64,000 bases of DNA from Ectothiorhodospira marina (GTDB taxonomy: Bacteria; Pseudomonadota; Gammaproteobacteria; Ectothiorhodospirales; Ectothiorhodospiraceae): assembly GCF_900109495.1 (NCBI RefSeq), contig NZ_FOAA01000010.1, forward strand, positions 61,741 through 125,740. The letters run 5' to 3'. Each line of letters opens with the position of its first letter. The first letter of the stretch is position 1. Under the pieces are notes generated by a model. It made no database searches. It worked only from the letters and a program-made list of their open reading frames with translations, and had not been told where the DNA came from. A program made the translations under genes and the position numbers. Positions 9,212 to 17,356 of the stretch are shown piece by piece.

Positions 9212-11959
9212 CTATTCCCGCAGGGTGGATGCCTGCCCCGATTGCATCTGCAAGCCCACCCGCGCCGCCCGCCGGATGCTCTCCAGCAACGCCTGCTTGC
9301 CTGTGCCCGTACAGGGGATCCACGGACGGGGCGGATCGTTCAGGGCCTCGCGCAGGGCGCGGCCCAGGGTGGTGCGCATCATGGTCATCAGCACCACGGC
9401 ATCGGCATCGATCGCCTGGCGCTTGAGCACATCCACGTCCCTTCCCCAGTTGGAAGACCAGCCCGTGTGACGAAACGACACCACCACCCCCGGCCATTCC
9501 TCGGCCAGGGTGCGGCTGATGGTGTCGGTATAGCGGGCCTGGATCTCGTTACCCCCCACGAACAGCACCTTCACCGGGGCGCCCACCCGCAACTGTTCTT
9601 CCAGGTCGGCATCGTCACCCTCGTCCGAGGCCGTGTCCGGCAGATGCAAATCGGCAAAATACTCACCCGGGGCATCACACTCCCGAAATAGATCCAGCGC
9701 CTGGGCCGCCTCCATGGGGCGGGTGTCACGCAGGGCGTAGAACAACGCCCGCAACTGGGCGAAGGCCTCTGGATCCCGGCCCAGGCGTCGGTAAAGACGA
9801 AACCGGGAGCGAAGGATCTCCACCTCCGACCAGGCTGGATCCAGGCGCTCGGGGTGCTCCAGCCACTGGAGCATGGGCTCGCAGAAACGCGAATCCTGGG
9901 CCAGGGCCTCCATGGCATCCAGCCCCTCCTGGGCCACATCCACGCGCCCTGCCGACAGGGCGGCCGGCACCAGCACCGACCAGACACGCCACTGTTCGAT
10001 ACCGGACTTGTCGCCGCTATTACGCGCAAGGGTGAGGAGTTCGTCCTGCAGATACACCGACCCGGCGAACCACTCAGGTCGATCAATCATGGTCAGCGAC
10101 GATTCCCCCCCGTGACGCCAGACGCACTCGGCAATCTCCGTGGCCAGTCGAGGCTCCACCAGGTCGGCCGATTCCAGGAAACGCTGCACACCCCAGCGGG
10201 GCAAGCGACCGGTTTCGTTGGCGATGGCCCGCCAGGACTCGATAGCGGCACGGGCCGAGCCCTGGTCCAGGCGGGCCATCATCAGCACCGCCTGCATGAA
10301 TCGGCATTGACCCAGCAACCCCAGCCGCTCGTAGGCTGTCGATGCGGTATCGCTCATCATGCCGATCAGGGCCTCATTCACATGCACCAGAGCCCGATCA
10401 CGGACTGCGTCCTGGCCATCCGGTCCGGACCAGCGCAGGAACTCCAGCACCGCCAGGGCGTGATGGGCATTGATGGCCAGGCGCTCGAAGCGATCCACCG
10501 CCTGGCGGAAATAGGCCTCACCGTGCTCCAGTTGCACCAGGGTGTTGGCACACCGCTCCGGATCGTCCGGCAGCACCACATCCGCCAGTGACCGGAAGCC
10601 TCCGCTCACCAGCCCCCGATCGGCCAGCAGGCAGGGGGTATTCACCCGGTCTTCCTCGATGAGCCGCGCGAAGATTTCACGGGCGCCGATGAAATTCCCC
10701 TGGGCCTGCAATGCCTGACCCAGGCGACGCTCCAGCAGGGTATCCATGCGCTCCCGCTGATCCGGGTCCAGCTGCACATAGGGCAAGCCCTGACGCAGTT
10801 CCACCAGCAGCACATTGGCCAGGGCCGGATCGCCCTCACGGATGGCGGTGGTGGCCTTATCCAGGATCAGGGAGAAGGTGGCCGGGCTGAGATGCGAGCG
10901 CTGACCGCGCAGCAGTTGCATGGCCTCTCGATCATAGCCCTGCTCCAGCAGGTAGCCGTAGACCTCGTTGATGAGCCCCGCCCCGGCACCGCCGGGTGTC
11001 TTGGCCGCGCCCCGGAATACCCCGCCATGACGCGCCAGTATTGCCTTGACAGCATCATGGTCCCGCTGCCGCACATGGGCGCTGAGCACACCGGAGAGAT
11101 ACCACTGGCGCTGCTCGTCATCCATCTCCCGGCGAGCGGCGTCGATCTCCCTCTCCGGCAACAGGGCATCCATGAAACCCAGATGGAAATAGGTACGCTG
11201 CCGTGTGGTATCCAGGGCATGGACCGACTCCACCAGGTCCACCAGTTCGTTAGGCTTCAGGGCCCGGTCGTCACCGTTCAGGGTCGCCAGGATCTGATCC
11301 AGGATCACCCGATCCAGTTGGGTGAAGTCCTCCGACACCTCCAGGGTGTCGGCGATCTGGGCATCCACCACCGCCTCCTGGGCGCGGGCGGCCTCCTCTT
11401 CCTCCATGGCCCGGGTCAGTTCGGGCAGGACCGGATCCAGGAAATGCCACAGTTGCGGATCCATCTGCGTGAGCACGCGAAAGTAGATGGCCACCTCGCG
11501 CGCGCTGAATTCCTCCACCAGGGTCTGCGTGGTGGCCTGCACATCCCCGGGAGCGCGGATCCTTGAATCCCCCCCCACCACGAAGCCGCGGTCATCATGG
11601 GGCACGCCACACAGGTCCAGGAACCGGCACATGATGGGCGACTTGTAATCGGCAAAATACCCCAGGAACAGCAGCGTCCACTCCCGGGCGCCGAACAGGG
11701 TGGGCGCATTGGGCAGCAGCACACCGGCCAGTTGCGGATTCTTCATGCGACGCAGGGTTTCGACCCGGAAACGCTTGCGCCGCGCCAGGGTCTTGAGGGT
11801 GGTATCACAGACCATCTCCAGGCGCGAAGCGGGATCCCGCAGTCGCTCAAGAAAGGAGAGCATCGCCCGATGCTTGTCTCCCGGTTCCAGGCGGTTCCAG
11901 ATGGCTTTCCAGTCACTCAGGCCCGTCTGGGGCATGGGCTCTATCGCTGTCCTGGCCAT
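9212..11959 (-). CDS. Large helical protein with DUF2325-like C-terminal domain, function unknown
   Basis: I do not recognise a characterised function for this 915-residue soluble protein. It has no signal peptide and no membrane segment. Residues 1-780 appear almost wholly alpha-helical and may be a repeat solenoid. The last 120 residues form a predicted alpha/beta Rossmann-like domain (VKVLFVGGNEIQARYTDTIS, then IDADAVVLMTMMRT, then PWIPCTGTGKQALLESI), which resembles DUF2325. That family has the pattern 'GG...hydrophobic strand...Ser/Thr-Gly...' and no known activity. The start is supported by AGGAGG 8 bases before the ATG. The gene stands alone between the barrel gene and a 460-base repeat region. 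Confidence 0.6.
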   Translation of the reverse strand: MARTAIEPMPQTGLSDWKAIWNRLEPGDKHRAMLSFLERLRDPASRLEMVCDTTLKTLARRKRFRVETLRRMKNPQLAGVLLPNAPTLFGAREWTLLFLGYFADYKSPIMCRFLDLCGVPHDDRGFVVGGDSRIRAPGDVQATTQTLVEEFSAREVAIYFRVLTQMDPQLWHFLDPVLPELTRAMEEEEAARAQEAVVDAQIADTLEVSEDFTQLDRVILDQILATLNGDDRALKPNELVDLVESVHALDTTRQRTYFHLGFMDALLPEREIDAARREMDDEQRQWYLSGVLSAHVRQRDHDAVKAILARHGGVFRGAAKTPGGAGAGLINEVYGYLLEQGYDREAMQLLRGQRSHLSPATFSLILDKATTAIREGDPALANVLLVELRQGLPYVQLDPDQRERMDTLLERRLGQALQAQGNFIGAREIFARLIEEDRVNTPCLLADRGLVSGGFRSLADVVLPDDPERCANTLVQLEHGEAYFRQAVDRFERLAINAHHALAVLEFLRWSGPDGQDAVRDRALVHVNEALIGMMSDTASTAYERLGLLGQCRFMQAVLMMARLDQGSARAAIESWRAIANETGRLPRWGVQRFLESADLVEPRLATEIAECVWRHGGESSLTMIDRPEWFAGSVYLQDELLTLARNSGDKSGIEQWRVWSVLVPAALSAGRVDVAQEGLDAMEALAQDSRFCEPMLQWLEHPERLDPAWSEVEILRSRFRLYRRLGRDPEAFAQLRALFYALRDTRPMEAAQALDLFRECDAPGEYFADLHLPDTASDEGDDADLEEQLRVGAPVKVLFVGGNEIQARYTDTISRTLAEEWPGVVVSFRHTGWSSNWGRDVDVLKRQAIDADAVVLMTMMRTTLGRALREALNDPPRPWIPCTGTGKQALLESIRRAARVGLQMQSGQASTLRE

Positions 11960-12138
11960 GGGGCCGCCTCCTGACCAGGGGCCACTGCAACGCGCCCCGA
12001 CCGATCATCCAGGCCATTTGGCTGACGAAGCGTTTTTCCTGATACTGGGAATGGATACATGCCCCGATCATACTAAGCCCCACTCCCTACAAGCCAGCGT
12101 ACCGCTTCGGGGGCGTGCCATTGACCCGGTGAGTATCG

Positions 12139-12225
12139 AGTAGGGGCCCTTCCAGTAGGGGCGCTTCCAGCAGGGACCCTTCGAGTAGGGGCCACCTACC
12201 AGTAGGGGCGCTTCGAGAAGCGCCC
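12139..12225. repeat. Imperfect 15-bp tandem repeats ending in a hairpin
   Basis: Five units of the form AGTAGGGGCSCTTCS follow each other at 12139, 12154, 12169, 12184 (17 bp) and 12201. The last runs into a small inverted repeat, GGGCGCTTCGAGAAGCGCCC (12206-12225). The units differ by one to a few bases, so this is an aged repeat. Confidence 0.75.
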
Positions 12226-12250
12226 GGCCGGCGCTGCGGATGCCACCACC

Positions 12251-12307
12251 CCCACCCGATGGATCACCCGCGCCAGACACTCCGCCGGGGCCGTTCACGA
12301 ACGGCCC
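12251..12307. repeat. 57-bp dispersed repeat, copy 1, ending in a 20-base dyad
   Basis: This sequence matches 37062-37118 over the same 57-base length with about 12 differences, mostly transitions. It ends in GGGCCGTTCACGAACGGCCC, a 9-bp inverted repeat with a 2-base centre. It lies 113 bases before the decarboxylase start. Confidence 0.7.
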
Positions 12308-12419
12308 GTACAGCGCTCCCTACGAGCACACCCTCTCCCCAGGACCAGCGGGTAACGATGGCGGAACAGGACTCCAACTCAGTACACTGGCCCATCGCAA
12401 TGGAGCCAAGGACTCACCG

Positions 12420-13805
12420 ATGAACCATGATGACCTGCAGGACTGGTCCAAACGGGCGGCGGACTGGATCCACGACTATCATCAGGGCCTGCGTGACCGG
12501 CCCGTGCGGGCGCAAACCCGTCCCGGCGACACCCGCGCCCAACTCCCCGGCCAGGCCCCGGAAAAGCCCGAGCCCATGGAGGCCATCTTCGACGACTTTG
12601 CCCGCATCGTGCCCGATGCCATGACCCACTGGCAGCATCCGCGGTTCTTCGCCTACTTCCCCGGCAATGCCTCGCCCGCCTCCATGCTGGCCGAGCAACT
12701 GGCCAATGCCATGGCCGCCCAGGCCATGCTCTGGCAGACCTCGCCGGCAGCCACGGAGATGGAAGAGGTCATGGTGATCTGGCTGCGGGATGCCCTGGGG
12801 CTGGACCCGCACTTCACCGGCACCCTGCACGACAGCGCCACCACCGCCACCCTCTCCGCCATCCTCACCATGCGCGAGCAGGCATTGAACTGGCTGGGCA
12901 ACGCCCAGGGGCTGCAGGGGCAGCCGACGCTGCGCCTCTATGCCTCCAGCCATGTGCATTCCTCCATCGACAAGGACGTGCGCATCGCCGGCATCGGTCA
13001 GGAGAACCTGGTCAAGATCCCCACCGATGCCGGACACGCCATGGACATGAAGGCCCTGGACGCTGCCATCCGCGCCGACCGTGAGGCCGGCCATCTGCCC
13101 GCCGGCATCATCCTGTGTATGGGCGGCACCGGGATCGGTGCCTGCGACCGCATCGCCGATGGGGTTGCCGTGGCCCGGGTGCATGGTCTGCCCACCCATG
13201 TGGATGCCGCCTGGGCCGGTTCAGCCATGATCTGCCCGGAATACCGGCACCTGTGGGAAGGCATCGACGGTGCCGACAGCATCGTCTTCAACCCTCACAA
13301 GTGGCTGGGCGTGCAGTTCGACTGTTCGGTGCAGTTCCTGGCCAATCCCGACCCCCAGGTCCGCACCCTGGGCCTGCGCCCTGACTACCTGAAGACCCTG
13401 GGCAAGTCCGAGTCCATGACCGACTTCAATGAATGGACCGTGCCCCTGGGCCGGCGCTTTCGCGCGCTGAAGATCTGGTTCACCCTGCGCGCCTATGGTC
13501 TGGAAGGCCTGCGCCAGCGCATCCGCAACCACGTGGCCTGGGCCGAGGAGCTGGCCGAGACCCTGGCCACCCTGCCAGGCATCCAGATCGTCACCCACCC
13601 GCAGCTGTCGCTGTTCAGCTTCGCCCTGGACTCGGGCGATGCCGCCACCGAGGCCCTGCTCAAGCGCATCAACGATGATGGGCGCGTCTATCTCACCCAG
13701 ACCCGTCACCATGGCCGTCTCATCATCCGCGTCCAGGTGGGGCAGTTCGACTGTACCCGCGAGGATGTCATGTGCGTGTACGAGGTCGTGAAGGAACTGC
13801 TTTGA
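12420..13805 (+). CDS. Pyridoxal-phosphate-dependent decarboxylase (aromatic-L-amino-acid / group II type)
   Basis: The 461-residue product belongs to fold type I PLP group II decarboxylases (aromatic amino acid, tyrosine, histidine or glutamate decarboxylases). The PLP lysine is in NPHKWLG (about residue 295), preceded by the typical HVDAAWAG strand. The N-terminal HPRFFAYFPGNASP segment is family-typical. The loop usually written TxGTTxxGAxD reads MGGTGIGACD, a mild deviation. The substrate cannot be read from sequence. The ATG at 12420 has AAGGA about 10 bases upstream; upstream codons are repeat-derived. recC starts 2 bases after its stop, so it shares a transcript with recCBD. Confidence 0.85.
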   Translation: MNHDDLQDWSKRAADWIHDYHQGLRDRPVRAQTRPGDTRAQLPGQAPEKPEPMEAIFDDFARIVPDAMTHWQHPRFFAYFPGNASPASMLAEQLANAMAAQAMLWQTSPAATEMEEVMVIWLRDALGLDPHFTGTLHDSATTATLSAILTMREQALNWLGNAQGLQGQPTLRLYASSHVHSSIDKDVRIAGIGQENLVKIPTDAGHAMDMKALDAAIRADREAGHLPAGIILCMGGTGIGACDRIADGVAVARVHGLPTHVDAAWAGSAMICPEYRHLWEGIDGADSIVFNPHKWLGVQFDCSVQFLANPDPQVRTLGLRPDYLKTLGKSESMTDFNEWTVPLGRRFRALKIWFTLRAYGLEGLRQRIRNHVAWAEELAETLATLPGIQIVTHPQLSLFSFALDSGDAATEALLKRINDDGRVYLTQTRHHGRLIIRVQVGQFDCTREDVMCVYEVVKELL

Positions 13806-13807
13806 CC

Positions 13808-16800
13808 ATGGACACCGCCCACACGGACGCCTGGCCCACGGGCTTCATGCTCATCCAGGGGAATCGCCTGGAGGCCCTCGGGGACCTGATGACCACCTGG
13901 ATGCGCAGCCACCCGCTGCGCCCGCTGGAGAACGAGGTCATCCTGGTGCAGAGCAACGGCATCGGGCAGTGGCTCAAGCTCGCCCTGGCCCGGGATGCGG
14001 GGGATGCGGGCAGTGGCTGCGGCATCGCCGCCGCCCTGGAGGTCACCCTGCCCGCCCGCTTCATCTGGAACACCTACTGCCAGGTGCTGGGCGACCTGCC
14101 GGATGTCTCCGCCTTTCACAAGGCCCCCCTGGGCTGGCGGCTGTACCGCATGCTGGGGGATCTGGATGCCCTGGCGACGACGCCGGGCACCATGGATCAG
14201 CTGCAGCCCCTGCGGGGCTTTCTGCACACGGACGACGATGTGCGCCGGCGCCATCAACTGGCCATGCGCCTGGCGGACCTGTTCGACCAGTACCAGGTGT
14301 ATCGCAGCGACTGGCTGCAGGCCTGGGAGGCGGGCGAGGATGTGCTCATCCGCCCCGATGGCCGGACGGATCCCGTGCCCCAGACCCAGCGCTGGCAACC
14401 CCTGCTGTGGCGGGCCCTGCTCGAGGACATCGCCCGGGATGAGCACGACCCCGGCGACAGCCGCGCGGCCATCCACCAGCGATTCCTCAAGGCCTCCCGG
14501 TCCTTCACCTTGGCCAACCGGCCCGCCGGGCTGCCCCGCCGGGTGATCGTGTTCGGCATCTCCTCCCTGCCCCGCCAGACCCTGGAGGTACTGGAGGGCA
14601 TCGCCCCGGTCAGCCAGGTGATGCTGTTCGTCCATAACCCCAGCTGCCACTACTGGGGGGACATCATCGAGGGCCGGGACCTGTTCCGCCGCGGTTATCG
14701 GCGCCTGAGCGCCCGCAAGGTGCCCGACGGCGTGGAACCCGATGAGATGCACCTGCACGGCCACCCCCTGCTGGCCGCCTGGGGCAAGCAGGGCCGGGAC
14801 TACATCCGCCTGCTGGATGAACACGACCAGCGGGAACAGTACGAGGCCCACTTTCAGGCCCAGAGCCTGTCCATCGACCTGTTCGAATCCCCGGGCCAGG
14901 ACACCCTGCTGCAGCAACTCCAGGACGACATCCTGGAACTGCGCCCCCTCAGTGAGCGCCGCGCACTGGCCACCACCATCGACCCCGACGCGGACCGCAG
15001 CCTGGAATTCCTGGTGGCCCATGGTCCGCAGCGGGAGGTGGAGGTGCTGCACGATCAGCTGCTGGATGCCTTCCAGCAGGCCCACGCTCAGGGTAGCCCC
15101 CTGCCCCCGCGGGAGATCCTGGTGATGGTGCCGGATGTGGAGACCTACGCCCCCCACATCGAGGCCGTCTTCGGGCGCATCGGCCCGGGCGACCCGCGGC
15201 ATATCCCCTTTCATATTGCCGACCAGGGACAACGCCACCGCAACCCGGTACTGATCGGGCTGGAGCGTCTGCTCAACCTGCCCCAGGCCCGATTCTCGGT
15301 CAGCGATATCCTGGATCTTCTGGACATCCCGGCCCTCAGGGACCGCTTTGAGATCTACGAGGCCGACCTGCCCCGGCTGCGCCAGTGGATACAGGGCGCG
15401 AACATCCGCTGGGGCCTGGACGCCCGCCAGCGCACCGGCCTGGGTCTGCCCCCGGGCCTGGAACAGAACACCTGGCAGTTCGGCCTGCGCCGCATGCTGC
15501 TGGGCTTTGCCAGCGATGATGCCGGCCCCTGGCGGGGGGTGGAACCCTACGATGAGGTGGGGGGCCTGGAGGCGGCGATGATCGGCCCCCTGGATCAGCT
15601 GCTTCAGACCCTGGGCGAGGCCTGGCGCACACTGCAGACCTCCCGCACCCCCCAGGCATGGATGGGCGTGATCCTCCAACTCATGGATGACTGTTTTGCC
15701 ATCGACAGCGACGCGGATCACCGCGCCATCACCCGCGTGGGCCAGGCCCTGGAACAATGGGTGACCGACTGCCAGGCCGCCGGCGCCGATCAGGAACCCC
15801 TGCCCCTGGAGGTGGTGCGCGACACCCTGCTCAGTGCCGTGGACGAGCCCACCCTGAACCAGCACTTCCTGGGCGGGGCCGTGAACTTTGCCACCCTCAT
15901 GCCCATGCGGGCCGTGCCCTTTCGGCAGATCTGGCTGCTGGGCATGAACGATGGCGACTACCCCCGCAGTCACCACCCGGCGGATTTCGACCTGATGGCC
16001 CGGGACTACCGCCCCGGCGACCGCTCCCGCCGGGAGGACGATCGCTATCTCTTCCTGGAGGCCCTGCTCTCTGCCCGGGAGCGCCTGGTGATCAGCTGGG
16101 TAGGGCGCAGCATCCGCGACAACAGCCAGCGGCCCCCCTCTGTCCTGGTGGGGCAGCTGCGCGATCACATCGCCGCCGGCTGGCGCCTGGGGCCACCCCA
16201 GGACGATGCACCCCTGGGCGGAGAGGGAGACGAAGGCACGGGGCTGATCCAGGCCCTGACCACCGAGCACCCCCTGCAACCCTTCAGTGCCCGCTATTTC
16301 GATCCCGACCGGCCCGCGCGGGTGTTCACCCACGCCCACGAGTGGCAGTCCCTCTCAACGACCCCCCTGCCCACGGTCCGCCCCCTGCCCCGACTCCCCC
16401 CACCGACGCTGGATGCCCCCATCAGCCTGGGGGCCCTGGGGCACTTCCTGCGTCACCCGGCCCGGCATTTCTACAGCCAGCGCCTGGGGCTGTATCTTCA
16501 GGAAGCCGAGCAACCCGCCGAGGATGAAGAGCCGTTCCACCTGGACGGCCTGGGCAACTGGTCCCTGCGATCGACCCTGATCGAACGTCTGACCCGGTCC
16601 GCCCCCGGAGGGCCTGCGGCGGACCCCGGCGCCCTTGACTTGTCCGCCAGCGCAGAGCGCCTGACCCGGGCCGGCGAGCTGCCCCTGCCCCCCTTCGACG
16701 CCCACTGGAGGGAAGCGCTTCTCACCCACCTGGAGCCGCCGGTGACGCAGTACCAGGCCCTGCTGTTGGATCACCCTCACGCCTGCCCGGCGCAGGGCAT

Positions 16801-17356
16801 CGTGGTGGAGGCCGAGGGCATCACCCTGGAAGACACCCTGACCGGCCTGCGCCAGGATGCCTCGGGGGTCCGGCTGCGGGTCGTGCTGCAGGCCAGCCGA
16901 CTGGTGAAGAAGGAGGATGACTACCAATGGCATCATCTGATCCGCCACTGGCCCAGCCACCTGGCCGCCCAGCTACAGGCCCCCACCACCACCTGCCTGC
17001 TGGGTCCGCAGAGCCGGGTGATCCTGCCCCCCATGGACGCCCACGCGGCCCGGGCCACGTTGATCCAGCTCATGGAGGGCTACCGGGAAGGCCTTGAAGG
17101 CCCCCTGCCCCTGCCTTGTCGCACCGGGTTCGCGGCCCTGATCGAGTGGGAGGACGGCAAGGTGAGGCCCACCCCCCAGACCCTCTATGAGGGCGACCAT
17201 CAGTGGAACAGTGAGCGAGATGAGCACGACCTCTTTGCGCGCTTCTGGCCCGACTATGCCAGCCTGGCGGAGGATCCGGGTTTCGCCCGGGCCATCGAGG
17301 CCCTGTACCATCCCCTTTACCGCCATCTGATCGCACCCCAGGGGGCTCAGCCATGA
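13808..17356 (+). CDS. recC: Exodeoxyribonuclease V subunit gamma, RecC
   Basis: RecC is the scaffold and Chi-recognition subunit of RecBCD, which processes double-strand breaks and degrades foreign linear DNA. The 1182-residue protein has the N-terminal inactive helicase-like fold (LIQGNRLEALGDLMTTWM; QSNGIGQWLKLALARD), a central part with FATLMPMRAVPFRQIWLLGM and GDYPRSHHPADFDLM, and a C-terminal inactive nuclease-like domain. Length is slightly above the usual 1120. The ATG at 13808 lies 2 bases after the upstream stop codon. Its stop overlaps the recB start (ATGA). Confidence 0.93.
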   Translation: MDTAHTDAWPTGFMLIQGNRLEALGDLMTTWMRSHPLRPLENEVILVQSNGIGQWLKLALARDAGDAGSGCGIAAALEVTLPARFIWNTYCQVLGDLPDVSAFHKAPLGWRLYRMLGDLDALATTPGTMDQLQPLRGFLHTDDDVRRRHQLAMRLADLFDQYQVYRSDWLQAWEAGEDVLIRPDGRTDPVPQTQRWQPLLWRALLEDIARDEHDPGDSRAAIHQRFLKASRSFTLANRPAGLPRRVIVFGISSLPRQTLEVLEGIAPVSQVMLFVHNPSCHYWGDIIEGRDLFRRGYRRLSARKVPDGVEPDEMHLHGHPLLAAWGKQGRDYIRLLDEHDQREQYEAHFQAQSLSIDLFESPGQDTLLQQLQDDILELRPLSERRALATTIDPDADRSLEFLVAHGPQREVEVLHDQLLDAFQQAHAQGSPLPPREILVMVPDVETYAPHIEAVFGRIGPGDPRHIPFHIADQGQRHRNPVLIGLERLLNLPQARFSVSDILDLLDIPALRDRFEIYEADLPRLRQWIQGANIRWGLDARQRTGLGLPPGLEQNTWQFGLRRMLLGFASDDAGPWRGVEPYDEVGGLEAAMIGPLDQLLQTLGEAWRTLQTSRTPQAWMGVILQLMDDCFAIDSDADHRAITRVGQALEQWVTDCQAAGADQEPLPLEVVRDTLLSAVDEPTLNQHFLGGAVNFATLMPMRAVPFRQIWLLGMNDGDYPRSHHPADFDLMARDYRPGDRSRREDDRYLFLEALLSARERLVISWVGRSIRDNSQRPPSVLVGQLRDHIAAGWRLGPPQDDAPLGGEGDEGTGLIQALTTEHPLQPFSARYFDPDRPARVFTHAHEWQSLSTTPLPTVRPLPRLPPPTLDAPISLGALGHFLRHPARHFYSQRLGLYLQEAEQPAEDEEPFHLDGLGNWSLRSTLIERLTRSAPGGPAADPGALDLSASAERLTRAGELPLPPFDAHWREALLTHLEPPVTQYQALLLDHPHACPAQGIVVEAEGITLEDTLTGLRQDASGVRLRVVLQASRLVKKEDDYQWHHLIRHWPSHLAAQLQAPTTTCLLGPQSRVILPPMDAHAARATLIQLMEGYREGLEGPLPLPCRTGFAALIEWEDGKVRPTPQTLYEGDHQWNSERDEHDLFARFWPDYASLAEDPGFARAIEALYHPLYRHLIAPQGAQP

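Larger units (their letters stand above)
11960..12419. other. Gene-free 460-bp region with repeats
   Basis: This stretch separates the divergent 915-residue gene and the decarboxylase operon. It contains an imperfect 15-bp tandem repeat (12139-12225) and one copy of a 57-bp dispersed repeat ending in a hairpin (12251-12307). Reading frames exist through it, but they consist of Pro/Gly-rich or 5-residue-repeat peptides with no start signals. I see no gene. Confidence 0.6.

Noticed and set aside
12068..12298. 76-codon minus-strand frame with five-residue repeats (KGPxWKRPYWKGPYS-like)
   Set aside because: The periodicity comes from the 15-bp DNA repeat. No ribosome-binding site, and the outer parts are unrelated.
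13706..16339. Very long open frame (877 codons) on the minus strand opposite recC
   Set aside because: It is rich in Gly, His and Gln, has no family motif or ribosome-binding site, and mirrors the codon bias of recC on the other strand. It is a GC-skew shadow.
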